A stretch of DNA of 64,000 nt, from contig NZ_CP051774.1 in assembly GCF_012913485.1 (NCBI RefSeq), positions 2,294,001 to 2,358,000 on the forward strand, in the 5' to 3' direction. The translations under genes and the position numbers were made by a program. The stretch is from Luteolibacter luteus (GTDB taxonomy: Bacteria > Verrucomicrobiota > Verrucomicrobiia > Verrucomicrobiales > Akkermansiaceae). The first letter of the stretch is position 1, and each line of letters begins with the position of its first letter. A model generated the notes under the pieces. The model searched no databases and was not told the origin of the DNA. It saw nothing but the letters and a program-made list of their open reading frames with translations. Of the stretch, positions 27,146 to 35,793 are shown piece by piece.

Positions 27146-27619
27146 TTACCAGCGGAAGTGAGCGAAGGCGCGGTTGGCCTGGGCCATCTTGTGCACGTCG
27201 TCGCGCTTGCGGACGGACGAGCCTTGGTTGTTGGCGGCGTCCTTCAGCTCGTTGGCAAGAGCCACGTGCATCGGGGTGCCTTTGCGACCGCGGGCGTAAC
27301 CGACGATCCAGCGCAGGGCGAGGGACTCGGAACGATCGGCGGCAACTTCAAGCGGAACCTGGTAAGTGGCACCACCAACACGGCGGCTCTTCACTTCCAC
27401 GCGTGGCTTGGCGTTCTCGATCGCGCGGGTGACGACTTCGAGCGGATCAACGGTATCAACGCCTTCGCTGGCCTTATCGATGGCTGCGTAGACGATGCGT
27501 TCCGCGAGGGACCGCTTGCCGTCCTGCATCACCTTGGAAATCAGGTGACCCACGAGGGAGCTGTCGTAACGGGAATCCCGGCGGTCGGGCTTGTGGAAAG
27601 TGCGCTTGCGGCGTGACAT
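27146..27619 (-). CDS. rpsG: 30S ribosomal protein S7
   Basis: 157 aa. [45 protein letters not shown] and [26 protein letters not shown] are typical of S7, which nucleates the 30S head. The C-terminal [18 protein letters not shown] is the conserved mRNA exit-site region. Short intergenic spacing to rpsL and fusA. No Shine-Dalgarno; ATG follows TTTCCGACC. Confidence 0.97.
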   Translation of the reverse strand: MSRRKRTFHKPDRRDSRYDSSLVGHLISKVMQDGKRSLAERIVYAAIDKASEGVDTVDPLEVVTRAIENAKPRVEVKSRRVGGATYQVPLEVAADRSESLALRWIVGYARGRKGTPMHVALANELKDAANNQGSSVRKRDDVHKMAQANRAFAHFRW

Positions 27620-27656
27620 GGTCGGAAAGGATTAGATTAAGGCTTTCGACGCGGGA

Positions 27657-28076
27657 TTACTTCTTGCCGCCCTTGCCACCCTTGGCAGGAGCTGCAGCCT
27701 GACCCGGCTTCGGACGCTTGGCGCCGTACTTCGAGCGGCTCTGGCGACGCTTGTCGACGCCGAGGGTATCGAGCGAACCACGGACGATGTGGTAACGCAC
27801 ACCGGGAAGGTCCTTCACACGACCGCCGCGGACGAGCACGATGGAGTGCTCCTGGAGGTTGTGACCTTCACCACCGATGTAGGCGATGACTTCGTAGCCA
27901 TTGGTGAGGCGGACCTTCGCCACTTTCCGGAGAGCCGAGTTCGGCTTCTTCGGCGTGCGGGTCATGACCTGAAGGCAGACGCCGCGGCGCTGCGGGCAAT
28001 TGGTCATCGCCGGAGACTTCGACTTTTCGATCGGAGTCTGCCGTCCTTTACGGACGAGCTGGTTAATAGTCGGCAT
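27657..28076 (-). CDS. rpsL: 30S ribosomal protein S12
   Basis: 139 aa, first gene of the ribosomal run. The decoding-centre motifs [17 protein letters not shown] (with Lys of the streptomycin site) and [17 protein letters not shown] (with the Asp that is often methylthiolated) are present. The C-terminus is extended by about 15 residues of lysine/alanine/glycine ([11 protein letters not shown]). A weak AGGA lies six bases before the ATG. The likely promoter of the operon is at 28243-28270. Confidence 0.97.
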   Translation of the reverse strand: MPTINQLVRKGRQTPIEKSKSPAMTNCPQRRGVCLQVMTRTPKKPNSALRKVAKVRLTNGYEVIAYIGGEGHNLQEHSIVLVRGGRVKDLPGVRYHIVRGSLDTLGVDKRRQSRSKYGAKRPKPGQAAAPAKGGKGGKK

Positions 28077-28242
28077 TGGATTCCTGCGTGGTTCGGTGTT
28101 CGCTTTGGGGCGTACCGGACAGGCGGCGAGCGAAAAATCCCTCGCAGGAGCCTGTTATCCGGAGCTGCACCCGATAGTGTTTGGAGAATGAAGCCATCCT
28201 GACAGCGTTTGGTGCCTAGTCAGGGGGCGATGTGGGGCGGCG

Positions 28243-28270
28243 AATCTAAGTACCGCGACCAAGCTGGCAA
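28243..28270 (-). promoter_or_regulatory. Probable sigma-70-type promoter of the str-S10-spc run
   Basis: On the minus strand TTGCCA (28265-28270) is separated by 16 bases from TAGATT (28243-28248), a fair fit to TTGACA-17-TATAAT. An A/T-rich run (AATTTTTTTCTAAATA) lies just upstream of the -35, like the UP elements of strong ribosomal promoters. It would give a leader of about 160 bases before rpsL. The match is by eye; start-site mapping has not been done. Confidence 0.5.
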
Positions 28271-28358
28271 GACCTATTTAGAAAAAAATTCGGCCGGTCG
28301 ATTTGCTTTCGCAACCCGAAATTTTTAAGACTTCCCACAAGGGCAACTCTCCGGAAAG

Positions 28359-28373
28359 CACTGAAAATCAGTG
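28359..28373. repeat. Short perfect palindrome upstream of the rpsL promoter
   Basis: CACTGA, AAA, TCAGTG form a 6-base inverted repeat with a 3-base centre. It lies about 90 bases upstream of the proposed rpsL -35 box, in the 531-base gap 28077-28607 between rpsL and the sulfatase. It might be an operator or only a chance hairpin; no T-run follows. I see no gene in this gap. Confidence 0.3.
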
Positions 28374-28607
28374 ATAATCGAGTCACCCCGCCCCCTTTTT
28401 GTTTTGAAAGGCTGACCGGATCCGGCTGCCCGGACCACGTTGGAGCTCCGCTTTTGGATCACTTGATCACTCCCAGTTTCGGATTTTGCGCTCGTAAGAC
28501 GGGAAAATGACAGTCGGCGATGTCATCACGACCATCGACCTCGAGAAGAGTTAATAGCATGGCGGCGAATCGGCCGCGATCGCTCCAATATTTGCCTCAG
28601 GATCCCC

Positions 28608-30182
28608 ATGCTCTTGCGACTCAGGCTCTCAAATTTGCTCCCTTTGCTGCTCTTCGTCACCGGACTCACCCCGGCCCGAAGCGCCAATCGCCCTAATGTC
28701 CTCTGGATCACCAGCGAGGATAACGCCGCCCATTGGCTGGGCTGCTACGGAAACAAGGACGCATCCACCCCACGCTTGGACGCCTTGGCTGCGGACGGCC
28801 TGAAGTTCACCCGCGCCTATTCCAATGCCCCGGTCTGCGCCGTCGCCCGCTCGACCATTCTCAATGGAGCCTACGCGGTGACCCAGGGCACCCAGCACAT
28901 GCGCAGTCGCCCGAAGATCCCAGCGAGTTTCCGGCCCTACGTCTCCTACCTGCGCGAGCAAGGCTACTACTGCACGAACAACGCGAAAACAGACTACAAC
29001 TTCAAAGGAAAGGACGCCGCCATCTGGGACGCTTGCTCGGGAAAAGCCCACTATAAGGACCGGCCCGAAGGAAAGCCCTTCATGGCCGTCTTCAATCTAA
29101 CCCTCACCCACGAGAGCAACCTGTTCCCGGCCACGGTCAGAAAGAACCGCCAGAACGGTACCATCCCGGAAAAAACCCGCCTCGATCCCGCCGCACTCAC
29201 CCTCCCACCCCACCAACCGGATCTTCCCGAGTTCCGCAGCGACACCGCCATCTATCACGACTGCCTCAGCGCCATGGATCGCCGGGTCGGCGAGCTTCTC
29301 GACGAGCTGAAAGCCAATGGCCTCGCGGAAGACACGATCGTCTTCTATTATTCCGATCACGGCGGCGCGATGGCCCGCGGAAAGCGTTACCTTCAAGACA
29401 CCGGCACCCGGGTCCCGCTTATCGTGCATTTCCCGGCGAAATGGCAGCACCTCTCCCCCTTTAAACCGGGCTCGGAGGTGCCAGAGCTGGTGAGCTTCGT
29501 CGATTTCGCACCCACCCTGCTCTCGCTCTGCGGAATCGAAACCCCGGTCCAGATGCAAGGCCGCGCCTTCCTCGGTGCTCATCGTGCCCCGGCAAAGCCC
29601 GAAGTCTTCCTCTTCGGAGACCGCTTCGACGGCACTCCGGGAATGCGCCGGGCGATCACCGACGGTCGCTATAAATACATCCGCTGCTTCACCCCCGATC
29701 TGCCGGGTGCCCCGTACAGCAGCTACGCCCTCGGCCAGCCTTCATGGAAAGCCTGGCAAAAGGCTTGGCAGGACGGAAAGCTGGAGGGCGATTTCAAGAA
29801 GATCTGGGAACCGGGCCAACCCGTGGAACAGCTCTTCGACACTCAATCGGACCCTTGGGAGATCAAGAATCTCGCCGACCAACCGGAGCATGGAGAGCGC
29901 CTCGCGACCCTGCGCGGTCGCCTGAAAGCACTCATGATCGAAACCCGCGATACCAGTGTGATCCCCGAAACCCTCTGGCCGGAGCTCATAAAAGACGGTA
30001 CTATCTTCGATTTCGTCCGAGCCCCCGGCTTCGACCACCGCAAGCTCGTGGAGCTCGCCTTCGAGGCCACCACCCCGGCTCAGAACCTCTCTCCCGGCAT
30101 GACTGCGGCCTTGGAATCCGGATCACCCGCCGAGCGGCATTGGGCGGAAACCGCAAAACACCTCCAAAAAGCCGATCCCTAA
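28608..30182 (+). CDS. Sulfatase, heparan N-sulfatase-like, secreted
   Basis: 524 aa alkaline-phosphatase-superfamily sulfatase with a signal peptide (LLPLLLFVTGLTPARSA). The formylglycine motif is C-A-V-A-R-S-T (residue about 84) in SNAPVCAVARSTILNG; the third position is V, not the commoner P or A, which is a known variant type in this superphylum. NVLWITSEDNAAHWLGCYGN provides metal ligands, as does YYSDHGGAMARGKR, and GRYKYIRCF is typical near the C-terminus. It would remove sulfate from a sulfated polysaccharide outside the cytoplasm. No maturase (FGE or anSME) gene is adjacent. Confidence 0.9.
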   Translation: MLLRLRLSNLLPLLLFVTGLTPARSANRPNVLWITSEDNAAHWLGCYGNKDASTPRLDALAADGLKFTRAYSNAPVCAVARSTILNGAYAVTQGTQHMRSRPKIPASFRPYVSYLREQGYYCTNNAKTDYNFKGKDAAIWDACSGKAHYKDRPEGKPFMAVFNLTLTHESNLFPATVRKNRQNGTIPEKTRLDPAALTLPPHQPDLPEFRSDTAIYHDCLSAMDRRVGELLDELKANGLAEDTIVFYYSDHGGAMARGKRYLQDTGTRVPLIVHFPAKWQHLSPFKPGSEVPELVSFVDFAPTLLSLCGIETPVQMQGRAFLGAHRAPAKPEVFLFGDRFDGTPGMRRAITDGRYKYIRCFTPDLPGAPYSSYALGQPSWKAWQKAWQDGKLEGDFKKIWEPGQPVEQLFDTQSDPWEIKNLADQPEHGERLATLRGRLKALMIETRDTSVIPETLWPELIKDGTIFDFVRAPGFDHRKLVELAFEATTPAQNLSPGMTAALESGSPAERHWAETAKHLQKADP

Positions 30183-30229
30183 CGGATTCGGGGCGCACGA
30201 GCCCTACGCGGGCTGTCCAAGAAAGGATT

Positions 30230-30304
<75 letters not shown>

Positions 30305-30421
30305 GTTACCAAATTCACCGCCCTTGCGGGCGGGGCGAAGGCAGTAGCGTCGCCGGACGATTCTGTCCATTGAAAAATCGTTCCCTTGCAGCGCGGATTT
30401 CCCGTGGCACCCTCCTGCTTC

Positions 30422-30931
30422 ATGAATCCTCTGCGCGCTCTTTCCGCCGTTGCCGGTCTTCTCGCCCTCCCTTTCGCGGCCATGGCCGCGGAGCCAATCG
30501 ACACCGGAGCCTCTATTCCCGTGATCACCGCAAAGGATCAGGACGGTAGCGACGTCAAACTCGCCGAAGCCGGGAAAGACGGCTTCACCCTCGTTTATTT
30601 CTATCCGAAGGCCGATACCCCGGGCTGCACCAAGCAGGCCTGCTCGCTCCGCGACTCCTACGAAAAGCTCACCGAACAAAAGGTGAAGGTCTACGGGGTC
30701 AGCATGGACACCGTGGAAGCCCAAAAAGCCTTCAAGGAGAAGTACAAGCTCCCCTTCACCCTCCTCTCCGACAAGGAAGGCAAGGTCGCCGATGCCTTCG
30801 GAGTGCCTCACGTGGGCGGTGTGGCCAAGCGCCAAGCCTTCCTCTTCAAAGAGGGCAAGCTCGTCTGGCGTGACCTCACGGCCTCCACCGACGAACAAGC
30901 GGCGGACGTGCTGAAGGAACTGGAGAAGTAA
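30422..30931 (+). CDS. Bcp/PrxQ-type peroxiredoxin, exported
   Basis: 169 aa from ATG 30422. A signal peptide (LSAVAGLLALPFAAMA) comes before the AhpC/TSA fold. The peroxidatic Cys is in ADTPGCTKQACSLRD and a second Cys five residues later fits the atypical 2-Cys PrxQ/Bcp arrangement. The other motifs FTLVYFYPK, VSMDTVEAQKAF and FTLLSDKEGKVADAFGV are standard. It would reduce peroxides in the periplasm with thioredoxin-like reductants. The frame is open to 30386, but that part is not signal-like. It is alone between the tRNA and the metallo-hydrolase. Confidence 0.9.
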   Translation: MNPLRALSAVAGLLALPFAAMAAEPIDTGASIPVITAKDQDGSDVKLAEAGKDGFTLVYFYPKADTPGCTKQACSLRDSYEKLTEQKVKVYGVSMDTVEAQKAFKEKYKLPFTLLSDKEGKVADAFGVPHVGGVAKRQAFLFKEGKLVWRDLTASTDEQAADVLKELEK

Positions 30932-31033
30932 GGAATTTCCCCGACTTCCGGCCATTGCACCCGCAATAGCGCCTGAAATTCAGCATTCGACATTTCCCGC
31001 CCCTCCCCCATGGTGCCGGGGCTTTCACGTCCC

Positions 31034-32401
31034 ATGCTGTTTCGTAGCCTTTGCCGCCACGCCGAGATCGGCGCGAATTCTTACCTTCTGGATACCGGCA
31101 ACGCTCGCGTAGTCCTCGATGCCGGTCTTCACCCGAAGCATGACGGCCTGGAAGGCATCCCGCGGTACGATCTGCTGGAGGAAGGCTCGGTTGATTCCGT
31201 GGTCGTGACCCACGCCCACCTCGACCACATCGGCTCCCTCCCCGTCCTGCTGCGCCGTCAACCGCAGGCAAAAGCCTTCTTTTCCCCGGCCGCGGCCGAG
31301 CTTGCCACCGCGATGCTTCACAATTCCGTGAACGTCATGCAGGCCAAGCGCACGGAGCTCGGCATCACCGAGTATCCCCTTTTCACCCACCGGGACATCG
31401 ATGAAATCGAGCGCTCCTTCGAGACCCGGAATCTCGAGCGCCCCTTCGATCTCGATCCGGAAGGCCATATCCGCGCCACTTTCCACGATGCCGGCCATGT
31501 CCTCGGCTCCACCGGCATCACCATGCAGTGCAATGGTCACCGGGTGATGTACACCGGAGACGTGAATTTCGAGGACTCTACCCTGATCAAGGGCGCGATT
31601 TTCCCGGAAGAGCACGTCGATGCCCTGATTATCGAGACCACCCGCGGCGATAGCGCGCGCCGCCCGGACTACACCCGTGAGGATGAGGAAGCCCGCCTCG
31701 CCGAGGCTATCGCCCGCACCTTGGACCGCCGGGGCTCCGTCCTGATTCCGGTTTTCGCCATGGGGAAGACCCAGGAGATCCTCACGATGCTCCACCGCTT
31801 CAAAAAGCGTGGTCTGATCTCCCGGAAAACCCCCATCTACATCGGCGGCCTGAGCACGAAGATGACCGTCATCTACGATAAGTTCGCAAAGGGCCGCACC
31901 CGCCGCAGCGACGAAAGCTTCCGCATCTTGGAGGACATGGAGTTGGAGGCCGGAACCCGTAAGCGAAAGGGTCCCATGCCCCTCCAGCCCGGCGCCATCT
32001 ACTGCCTCTCCAGCGGCATGATGAGCGAGAATACCGTCTCGAACGAATTCGCCCGCGCCGGTTTCCTCGAAAACGCCAAGAACTCCCTCTTCTTCGTCGG
32101 CTACGCCGACCCCGATTCTCCAGCCGGCCAGATCCGTGCCGGTGCTCAGGGCGAAAAGATCCTGCTCGATCCCAAGCATCCCGCCGTGCCCCGTCGTTGT
32201 GAGATGGAGGTCTTCGACTTCAGCGGCCATGCCACCCGCGAGACGCTCCTCGAATACATCATGAAGGTCCGCCCAAAGAAGGCCTTCCTGGTGCACGGCG
32301 ACCCGAAGGCCAGCGCATGGTTCGCAGCACAGCTCAGGGAGAAGCTGCCGTCGACCGAAGCCATTATCCCGGAGCCCGGTAAGGACTACGAGATAGGCTG
32401 A
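31034..32401 (+). CDS. MBL-fold / beta-CASP metallo-hydrolase (RNA-processing type)
   Basis: 455 aa cytoplasmic protein. Metal motifs in order: THAHLDHIG (motif II), FHDAGHVLGS (III), YTGDVNFEDS (IV), then beta-CASP motifs A (IIETTRGDSARR, residue about 195), B (DFSGHATRETL) and C (LVHGDPKAS). RVLIPVFAMGKTQE-like sequence (SVLIPVFAMGKTQEIL) follows motif A. These are signatures of exo/endo-RNases of the YhfI/CPSF-73-like group. It may process RNA; the specific substrate is unknown. ATG 31034 gives the family-like start MLFRSLCRHAEIGANSYLL. Confidence 0.9.
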   Translation: MLFRSLCRHAEIGANSYLLDTGNARVVLDAGLHPKHDGLEGIPRYDLLEEGSVDSVVVTHAHLDHIGSLPVLLRRQPQAKAFFSPAAAELATAMLHNSVNVMQAKRTELGITEYPLFTHRDIDEIERSFETRNLERPFDLDPEGHIRATFHDAGHVLGSTGITMQCNGHRVMYTGDVNFEDSTLIKGAIFPEEHVDALIIETTRGDSARRPDYTREDEEARLAEAIARTLDRRGSVLIPVFAMGKTQEILTMLHRFKKRGLISRKTPIYIGGLSTKMTVIYDKFAKGRTRRSDESFRILEDMELEAGTRKRKGPMPLQPGAIYCLSSGMMSENTVSNEFARAGFLENAKNSLFFVGYADPDSPAGQIRAGAQGEKILLDPKHPAVPRRCEMEVFDFSGHATRETLLEYIMKVRPKKAFLVHGDPKASAWFAAQLREKLPSTEAIIPEPGKDYEIG

Positions 32402-32419
32402 AGAGAGGGAGCCGGGAAT

Positions 32420-32602
32420 TCAGCTTTTCCGGATCCAGCGCCGCAGTTGGGACGGACGCTCCTTGTCCTTGGAGGGACATGAAGTGGCGCTCTCGGAACG
32501 GTCGGCAGATCCGTGGGCAGATGGCTCCTGCGGTTTCGCACGACCACCGGGCCTGGGCCCGTCGAGGTCGCCGAACCACGCAAGGCAGATGCGACGTTTC
32601 AT
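32420..32602 (-). CDS. Small basic hypothetical protein
   Basis: 60 codons from ATG 32602 (MKRRICLAWFGDLDGPRPGG) with codon use similar to neighbours (mostly G or C at third positions). Rich in S, R, P and K; no domain recognized. Upstream is a long C/T-run (TCCCTCCCCCCCAAAAAA) rather than a Shine-Dalgarno. It converges on the metallo-hydrolase with about 18 bases between stops. Could be a chance frame; kept because codon use is good and nothing else fills the gap. Confidence 0.3.
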   Translation of the reverse strand: MKRRICLAWFGDLDGPRPGGRAKPQEPSAHGSADRSESATSCPSKDKERPSQLRRWIRKS

Positions 32603-32718
32603 TTTTTTGGGGGGGAGGGAGGTTGAGGGAAGCAGATTAGATAGTTCCCCCACCCGAATCAAGTACGCGATGCCGTATGGGAGTTGCTCCCATCGACCGA
32701 GCCACCGGCTGCCTCTCC

Positions 32719-33234
32719 CTACTCTCCAATCAGATCCGCGAGCCTCAGCTTGGCGATCTGGTGGATCTGCCGCAGGGCCTCGGAAATCTCGGCGTTGACC
32801 TGATTTCCCAAGCGCTGCTCGAAGGCACTCAAGATCCCGGACCGGTCGGCCATCCGGACGCAGATCACGAAAGGAAAACCAAACCGCTCGCGATACCGGT
32901 CATTAAGATTGCTGAAGCGTTCATACTCCTCATCCGAAAGCCGGTCCAGACCAAGTCCGGCCTGCTCACGGGTGGAGGATTCGCTCAGCTGCCCGGCGCG
33001 CGCCAGTTTCCCGGCGAGGTCGGGATGCGCCCGGATCAGCGCCAGTTTCTCCTCGTCGGTCCCGGTTTCGACCGCCATCCGCATCGCGGAGGCGATCGCG
33101 GCGCGGTCTTGGAACGGCCTTTGCTCAGCCACTTTCCAAGCAACCCATTCCGAATGCTCGTAGATCGCTCCGAGGCTGGCCACGAAGCCATCTTTCTCCA
33201 TCGCATTCAGATCCGCTGTCGATAGCCTATCCAT
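32719..33234 (-). CDS. uraD: 2-oxo-4-hydroxy-4-carboxy-5-ureidoimidazoline decarboxylase
   Basis: 171 aa from ATG 33234. OHCU decarboxylase makes (S)-allantoin from the HIU hydrolase product. Family motifs: FVASLGAIYEHSEWVA (N-terminal helix), ALIRAHPDLAGKLA with the catalytic His and Asp, LNDRYRERFGFPFVICVR. The frame continues upstream, but that is antisense to the urate oxidase gene. It is divergent from that gene with only 30 bases between starts, so both probably share a control region. With uraH at the far end of the cluster it completes urate breakdown. Confidence 0.93.
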   Translation of the reverse strand: MDRLSTADLNAMEKDGFVASLGAIYEHSEWVAWKVAEQRPFQDRAAIASAMRMAVETGTDEEKLALIRAHPDLAGKLARAGQLSESSTREQAGLGLDRLSDEEYERFSNLNDRYRERFGFPFVICVRMADRSGILSAFEQRLGNQVNAEISEALRQIHQIAKLRLADLIGE

Positions 33235-33264
33235 CAATCGTCTAATTCCCAATAACTGCTGCCC

Positions 33265-34110
33265 GTGGCAACGCTCGAATCCAACCGGTACGGAAAGTTC
33301 CGCGTCAGGGTGATGAAAGTCATCCGGCACGACGAAACCCACCACGATGTTTGCGAGATCGAGGCGGACGTGCTCCTGCAGGGGGAACTGGATGGCTCCT
33401 ACCTCAGCGAGGACAACCGCTCGATCATCCCCACGGATACGGTAAAAAATACGGTACACTTTCTCGCCCACGATCAGCTCGGCACCTGCCGCACCAGCTT
33501 CGCCCAGGTGATCGGGAAGCACTTCTTGGAAACATATCCCCACCTCGCCGGCGCGGAGATCGAGCTGCGCGAGCGGAAATGGGACCGCCTGAGCATCGAT
33601 GGCACGCCGCATCCCCACGCCTTCGCCCACTCTGCCAACGGTGAGTTCTTCTCGCGTGGCAGCTTCTCCCGTGGCCAGGCACCGGTCCTATCGTCCGGCA
33701 TCCGGGGGCATCTGATAATGAAGACCACCCAATCCGGCTTCGAAGGCTACAATATCTGCGAGTTCACCACCCTGCCGCCAACCAGTGACCGCGTCTTCGC
33801 CACCCGCTTGGGCGCGGAGTGGTCCTTTGATTCCACCGCCACCGATTACTGCAGCGCGGATGCCGCCATCCTCACCGCCGCCCACGAGGTCTTCGCCAAC
33901 ACCTACAGCCCCTCGGTCCAACGCACCCTCTTCGAGATTGGCGAACTCGCCCTTGCACGTGTGCCCCACATTTCCCGCATCGAACTGAAAATGCCGAACG
34001 TCCACTTCCTAAGCCTCGACCTCACCAAGCTCAGCCGCCCGAACCAGAACGCAGTGCTCCTACCCACCGATGAACCCCACGGCGAAATCGAAGCCGTGAT
34101 CACGCGCTAG
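33265..34110 (+). CDS. Urate oxidase (uricase)
   Basis: 281 aa cofactor-free oxidase that converts urate to 5-hydroxyisourate. Two T-fold repeats are visible: YGKFRVRVMKVIRHDETHHDVCEIEADVLLQG, then NRSIIPTDTVKNTVHFLA (the catalytic Lys-Thr region), and SGFEGYNICEFTTLPPTSDRVFATRLGAEW; the C-terminal IELKMPNVHFLSLDLTKL is family-specific. The start is GTG 33265; no better start is seen and there is no Shine-Dalgarno. It is divergent from uraD and belongs to the same pathway. Confidence 0.95.
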   Translation: MATLESNRYGKFRVRVMKVIRHDETHHDVCEIEADVLLQGELDGSYLSEDNRSIIPTDTVKNTVHFLAHDQLGTCRTSFAQVIGKHFLETYPHLAGAEIELRERKWDRLSIDGTPHPHAFAHSANGEFFSRGSFSRGQAPVLSSGIRGHLIMKTTQSGFEGYNICEFTTLPPTSDRVFATRLGAEWSFDSTATDYCSADAAILTAAHEVFANTYSPSVQRTLFEIGELALARVPHISRIELKMPNVHFLSLDLTKLSRPNQNAVLLPTDEPHGEIEAVITR

Positions 34111-34269
34111 TCACGCGCCAGCGCCCGGGAGCGCGGAGCCTCCGGCTCGCAGAATGGTCCCTCCCGACACGCCGTCCATCGACCCTCAAATCACCCCTTG
34201 GTCACGAATCCCCCGCTCATCATCCTTCAGCACGCTTCGACTGATGATCGGTGACCGCACCTTTCCCCG

Positions 34270-35040
34270 ATGAATCCCTGGCAAGAGATCACCCGCTGCA
34301 TGGAAATCGGCACCGAACTCGTCGTCGTCACCGTCGCTGCCGCACGTGGCAGCGTTCCCGGCGAGACAGGCGCCAAGATGCTCGTGAGCCGCGAGGGACT
34401 TCTCTCCGGCACGGTAGGCGGTGGCCGCATCGAAGCCCGCGCTTTGGAAGAAGCGGGGCAACTACTAGATTCATCGGAGGCCACCAGGCTCCACTGCTGG
34501 AATCTCCAGCAAGACATCGGCATGACCTGCGGCGGCGAGATGACCCTGCTCTTCGAACGCATCGCCGCCAAGCCACCCTGGCACATCGCCATCTTCGGCG
34601 CCGGTCATATCGTCCAAGCCCTTGTTCCGGTGCTCGCATCCCTTTCCTGCCAGATCGATGTCGTCGATACACGGCGGGACTGGCTCCAACGCCTTCCTTC
34701 CTCCGCCAATATCACAACACATCACCTCGCCACTTTCGAGGCCGGCGCCTCCCTGCTCAACGAATGCTCCTTCGTGCTCTCCATCACAAAGGGCCACGGC
34801 AGCGACGTTCCCGTTCTAAGGGAAGTCCTCACCCTCTTCCCAGGCATTCCCTTCCTTGGCGTCATCGGCAGCGCCTCGAAGCGCGCGGCTCTCCTGCGGG
34901 ATCTTCGCGAAGCGGGCATCAACGAGTCGCTACTGGAAAAAATCACCTGTCCCCTCGGCCTTCCCATCGGCGATAACGACCCCCATGAGATCGCCATCAG
35001 TGTCGCGGCGCAGCTTCTCGAAAGGCGGGACAGGCGCTGA
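34270..35040 (+). CDS. xdhC: Xanthine dehydrogenase accessory protein XdhC
   Basis: 256 aa. XdhC proteins bind the molybdenum cofactor, protect its sulfuration and insert it into xanthine dehydrogenase. N-terminal domain: TVAAARGSVPGETGAKMLVS, then GLLSGTVGGGRIEARALEEA. C-terminal Rossmann-like domain: WHIAIFGAGHIVQALVPVLASL and FLGVIGSASKRAALLRDL, with PIGDNDPHEIAISVAAQLLERR near the end (usually IGA-x-x-P-E-I-A). It is on the + strand, apart from the xdh gene on the minus strand but in the same locus. Confidence 0.93.
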   Translation: MNPWQEITRCMEIGTELVVVTVAAARGSVPGETGAKMLVSREGLLSGTVGGGRIEARALEEAGQLLDSSEATRLHCWNLQQDIGMTCGGEMTLLFERIAAKPPWHIAIFGAGHIVQALVPVLASLSCQIDVVDTRRDWLQRLPSSANITTHHLATFEAGASLLNECSFVLSITKGHGSDVPVLREVLTLFPGIPFLGVIGSASKRAALLRDLREAGINESLLEKITCPLGLPIGDNDPHEIAISVAAQLLERRDRR

Positions 35041-35086
35041 ATCGCTTTTTGATTGAGCGGTTGTTGTACACCGCCTCGCAACCCCG

Positions 35087-35578
35087 CTATCTCACACCCT
35101 TCCTGAACTTCCGCTGCCCTCGATTCGTTGCTTGGAGTCTCTGTGCAGCCTCAAGGTCCTCTTTTAGTTCTTTTGGAAGGGCGTGTTGCAGATTCTTGAG
35201 CTCCACTTGAAAATGCGTCGCCGCCTTGGCAAACCAAGAGCCGCCTTTAAGATGACCTTCAAGCTTCGTATTCGCATAACAGAAAACCGCTCTCCGCTCG
35301 GGATCTTCTGCTTTCAACATTGCTAGCTTCAGAATATCGCGCGCCACTTTCTTCTTCTGACCATCGAGAAGAGACCCTTGTCGGCAGAAAACCTCGACTA
35401 TGGTTAAACCATCATCCGACAAGCCGTCGACACTCACGTGCGATCCATCTGACAGAATGATTTTCCCAGGTTTCAAGTCGCCATACTCTTCCCTTAGAAG
35501 CAGGCGAATCGGCTCTTCCGCTGCTAGTTGAATCCCGCTAATGGCGGTGTGATCTTTTCTCATCGCTTCCAAAGACAT
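35087..35578 (-). CDS. Hypothetical protein with nuclease-like pattern
   Basis: 163 aa from ATG 35578 (MSLEAMRKDHTAISGIQLAAEEPIRLLL). The central part HVSVDGLSDDGLTIVEVFCRQGSLLDGQKKKVARDILKL follows a pattern seen in small PD-(D/E)XK-like proteins (D, then E-V, then a Lys-rich helix), which is only a hint. The C-terminus is basic (NRGQRKFRKGVR). The gene is AT-richer than its neighbours, and it lies alone among purine genes, so it may have come by transfer. A weak AAGG sits upstream of the ATG. No function assigned. Confidence 0.65.
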   Translation of the reverse strand: MSLEAMRKDHTAISGIQLAAEEPIRLLLREEYGDLKPGKIILSDGSHVSVDGLSDDGLTIVEVFCRQGSLLDGQKKKVARDILKLAMLKAEDPERRAVFCYANTKLEGHLKGGSWFAKAATHFQVELKNLQHALPKELKEDLEAAQRLQATNRGQRKFRKGVR

Positions 35579-35793
35579 GATTGGGACCTTACCTCGGTCA
35601 AGACGACATCTGGAATATGAATGGACCACCGTTATCGCGCATTGTGTCTGTTTCCCCTGTCATCTCGGCATCCTCCGGCACGGCATGTCGAATCTCGACC
35701 ATCTGATGCTCTCGCCTCAGAACTAACACTCCGGGCTACCACGACCATCCAAATTCCCCTAGCCATCGCTTGCAGAAAGAAACCCCGAAAATC

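Noticed and set aside
33235-33630. A long N-terminal extension of uraD
   Set aside because: It is antisense to the urate oxidase gene and is not OHCU decarboxylase-like.
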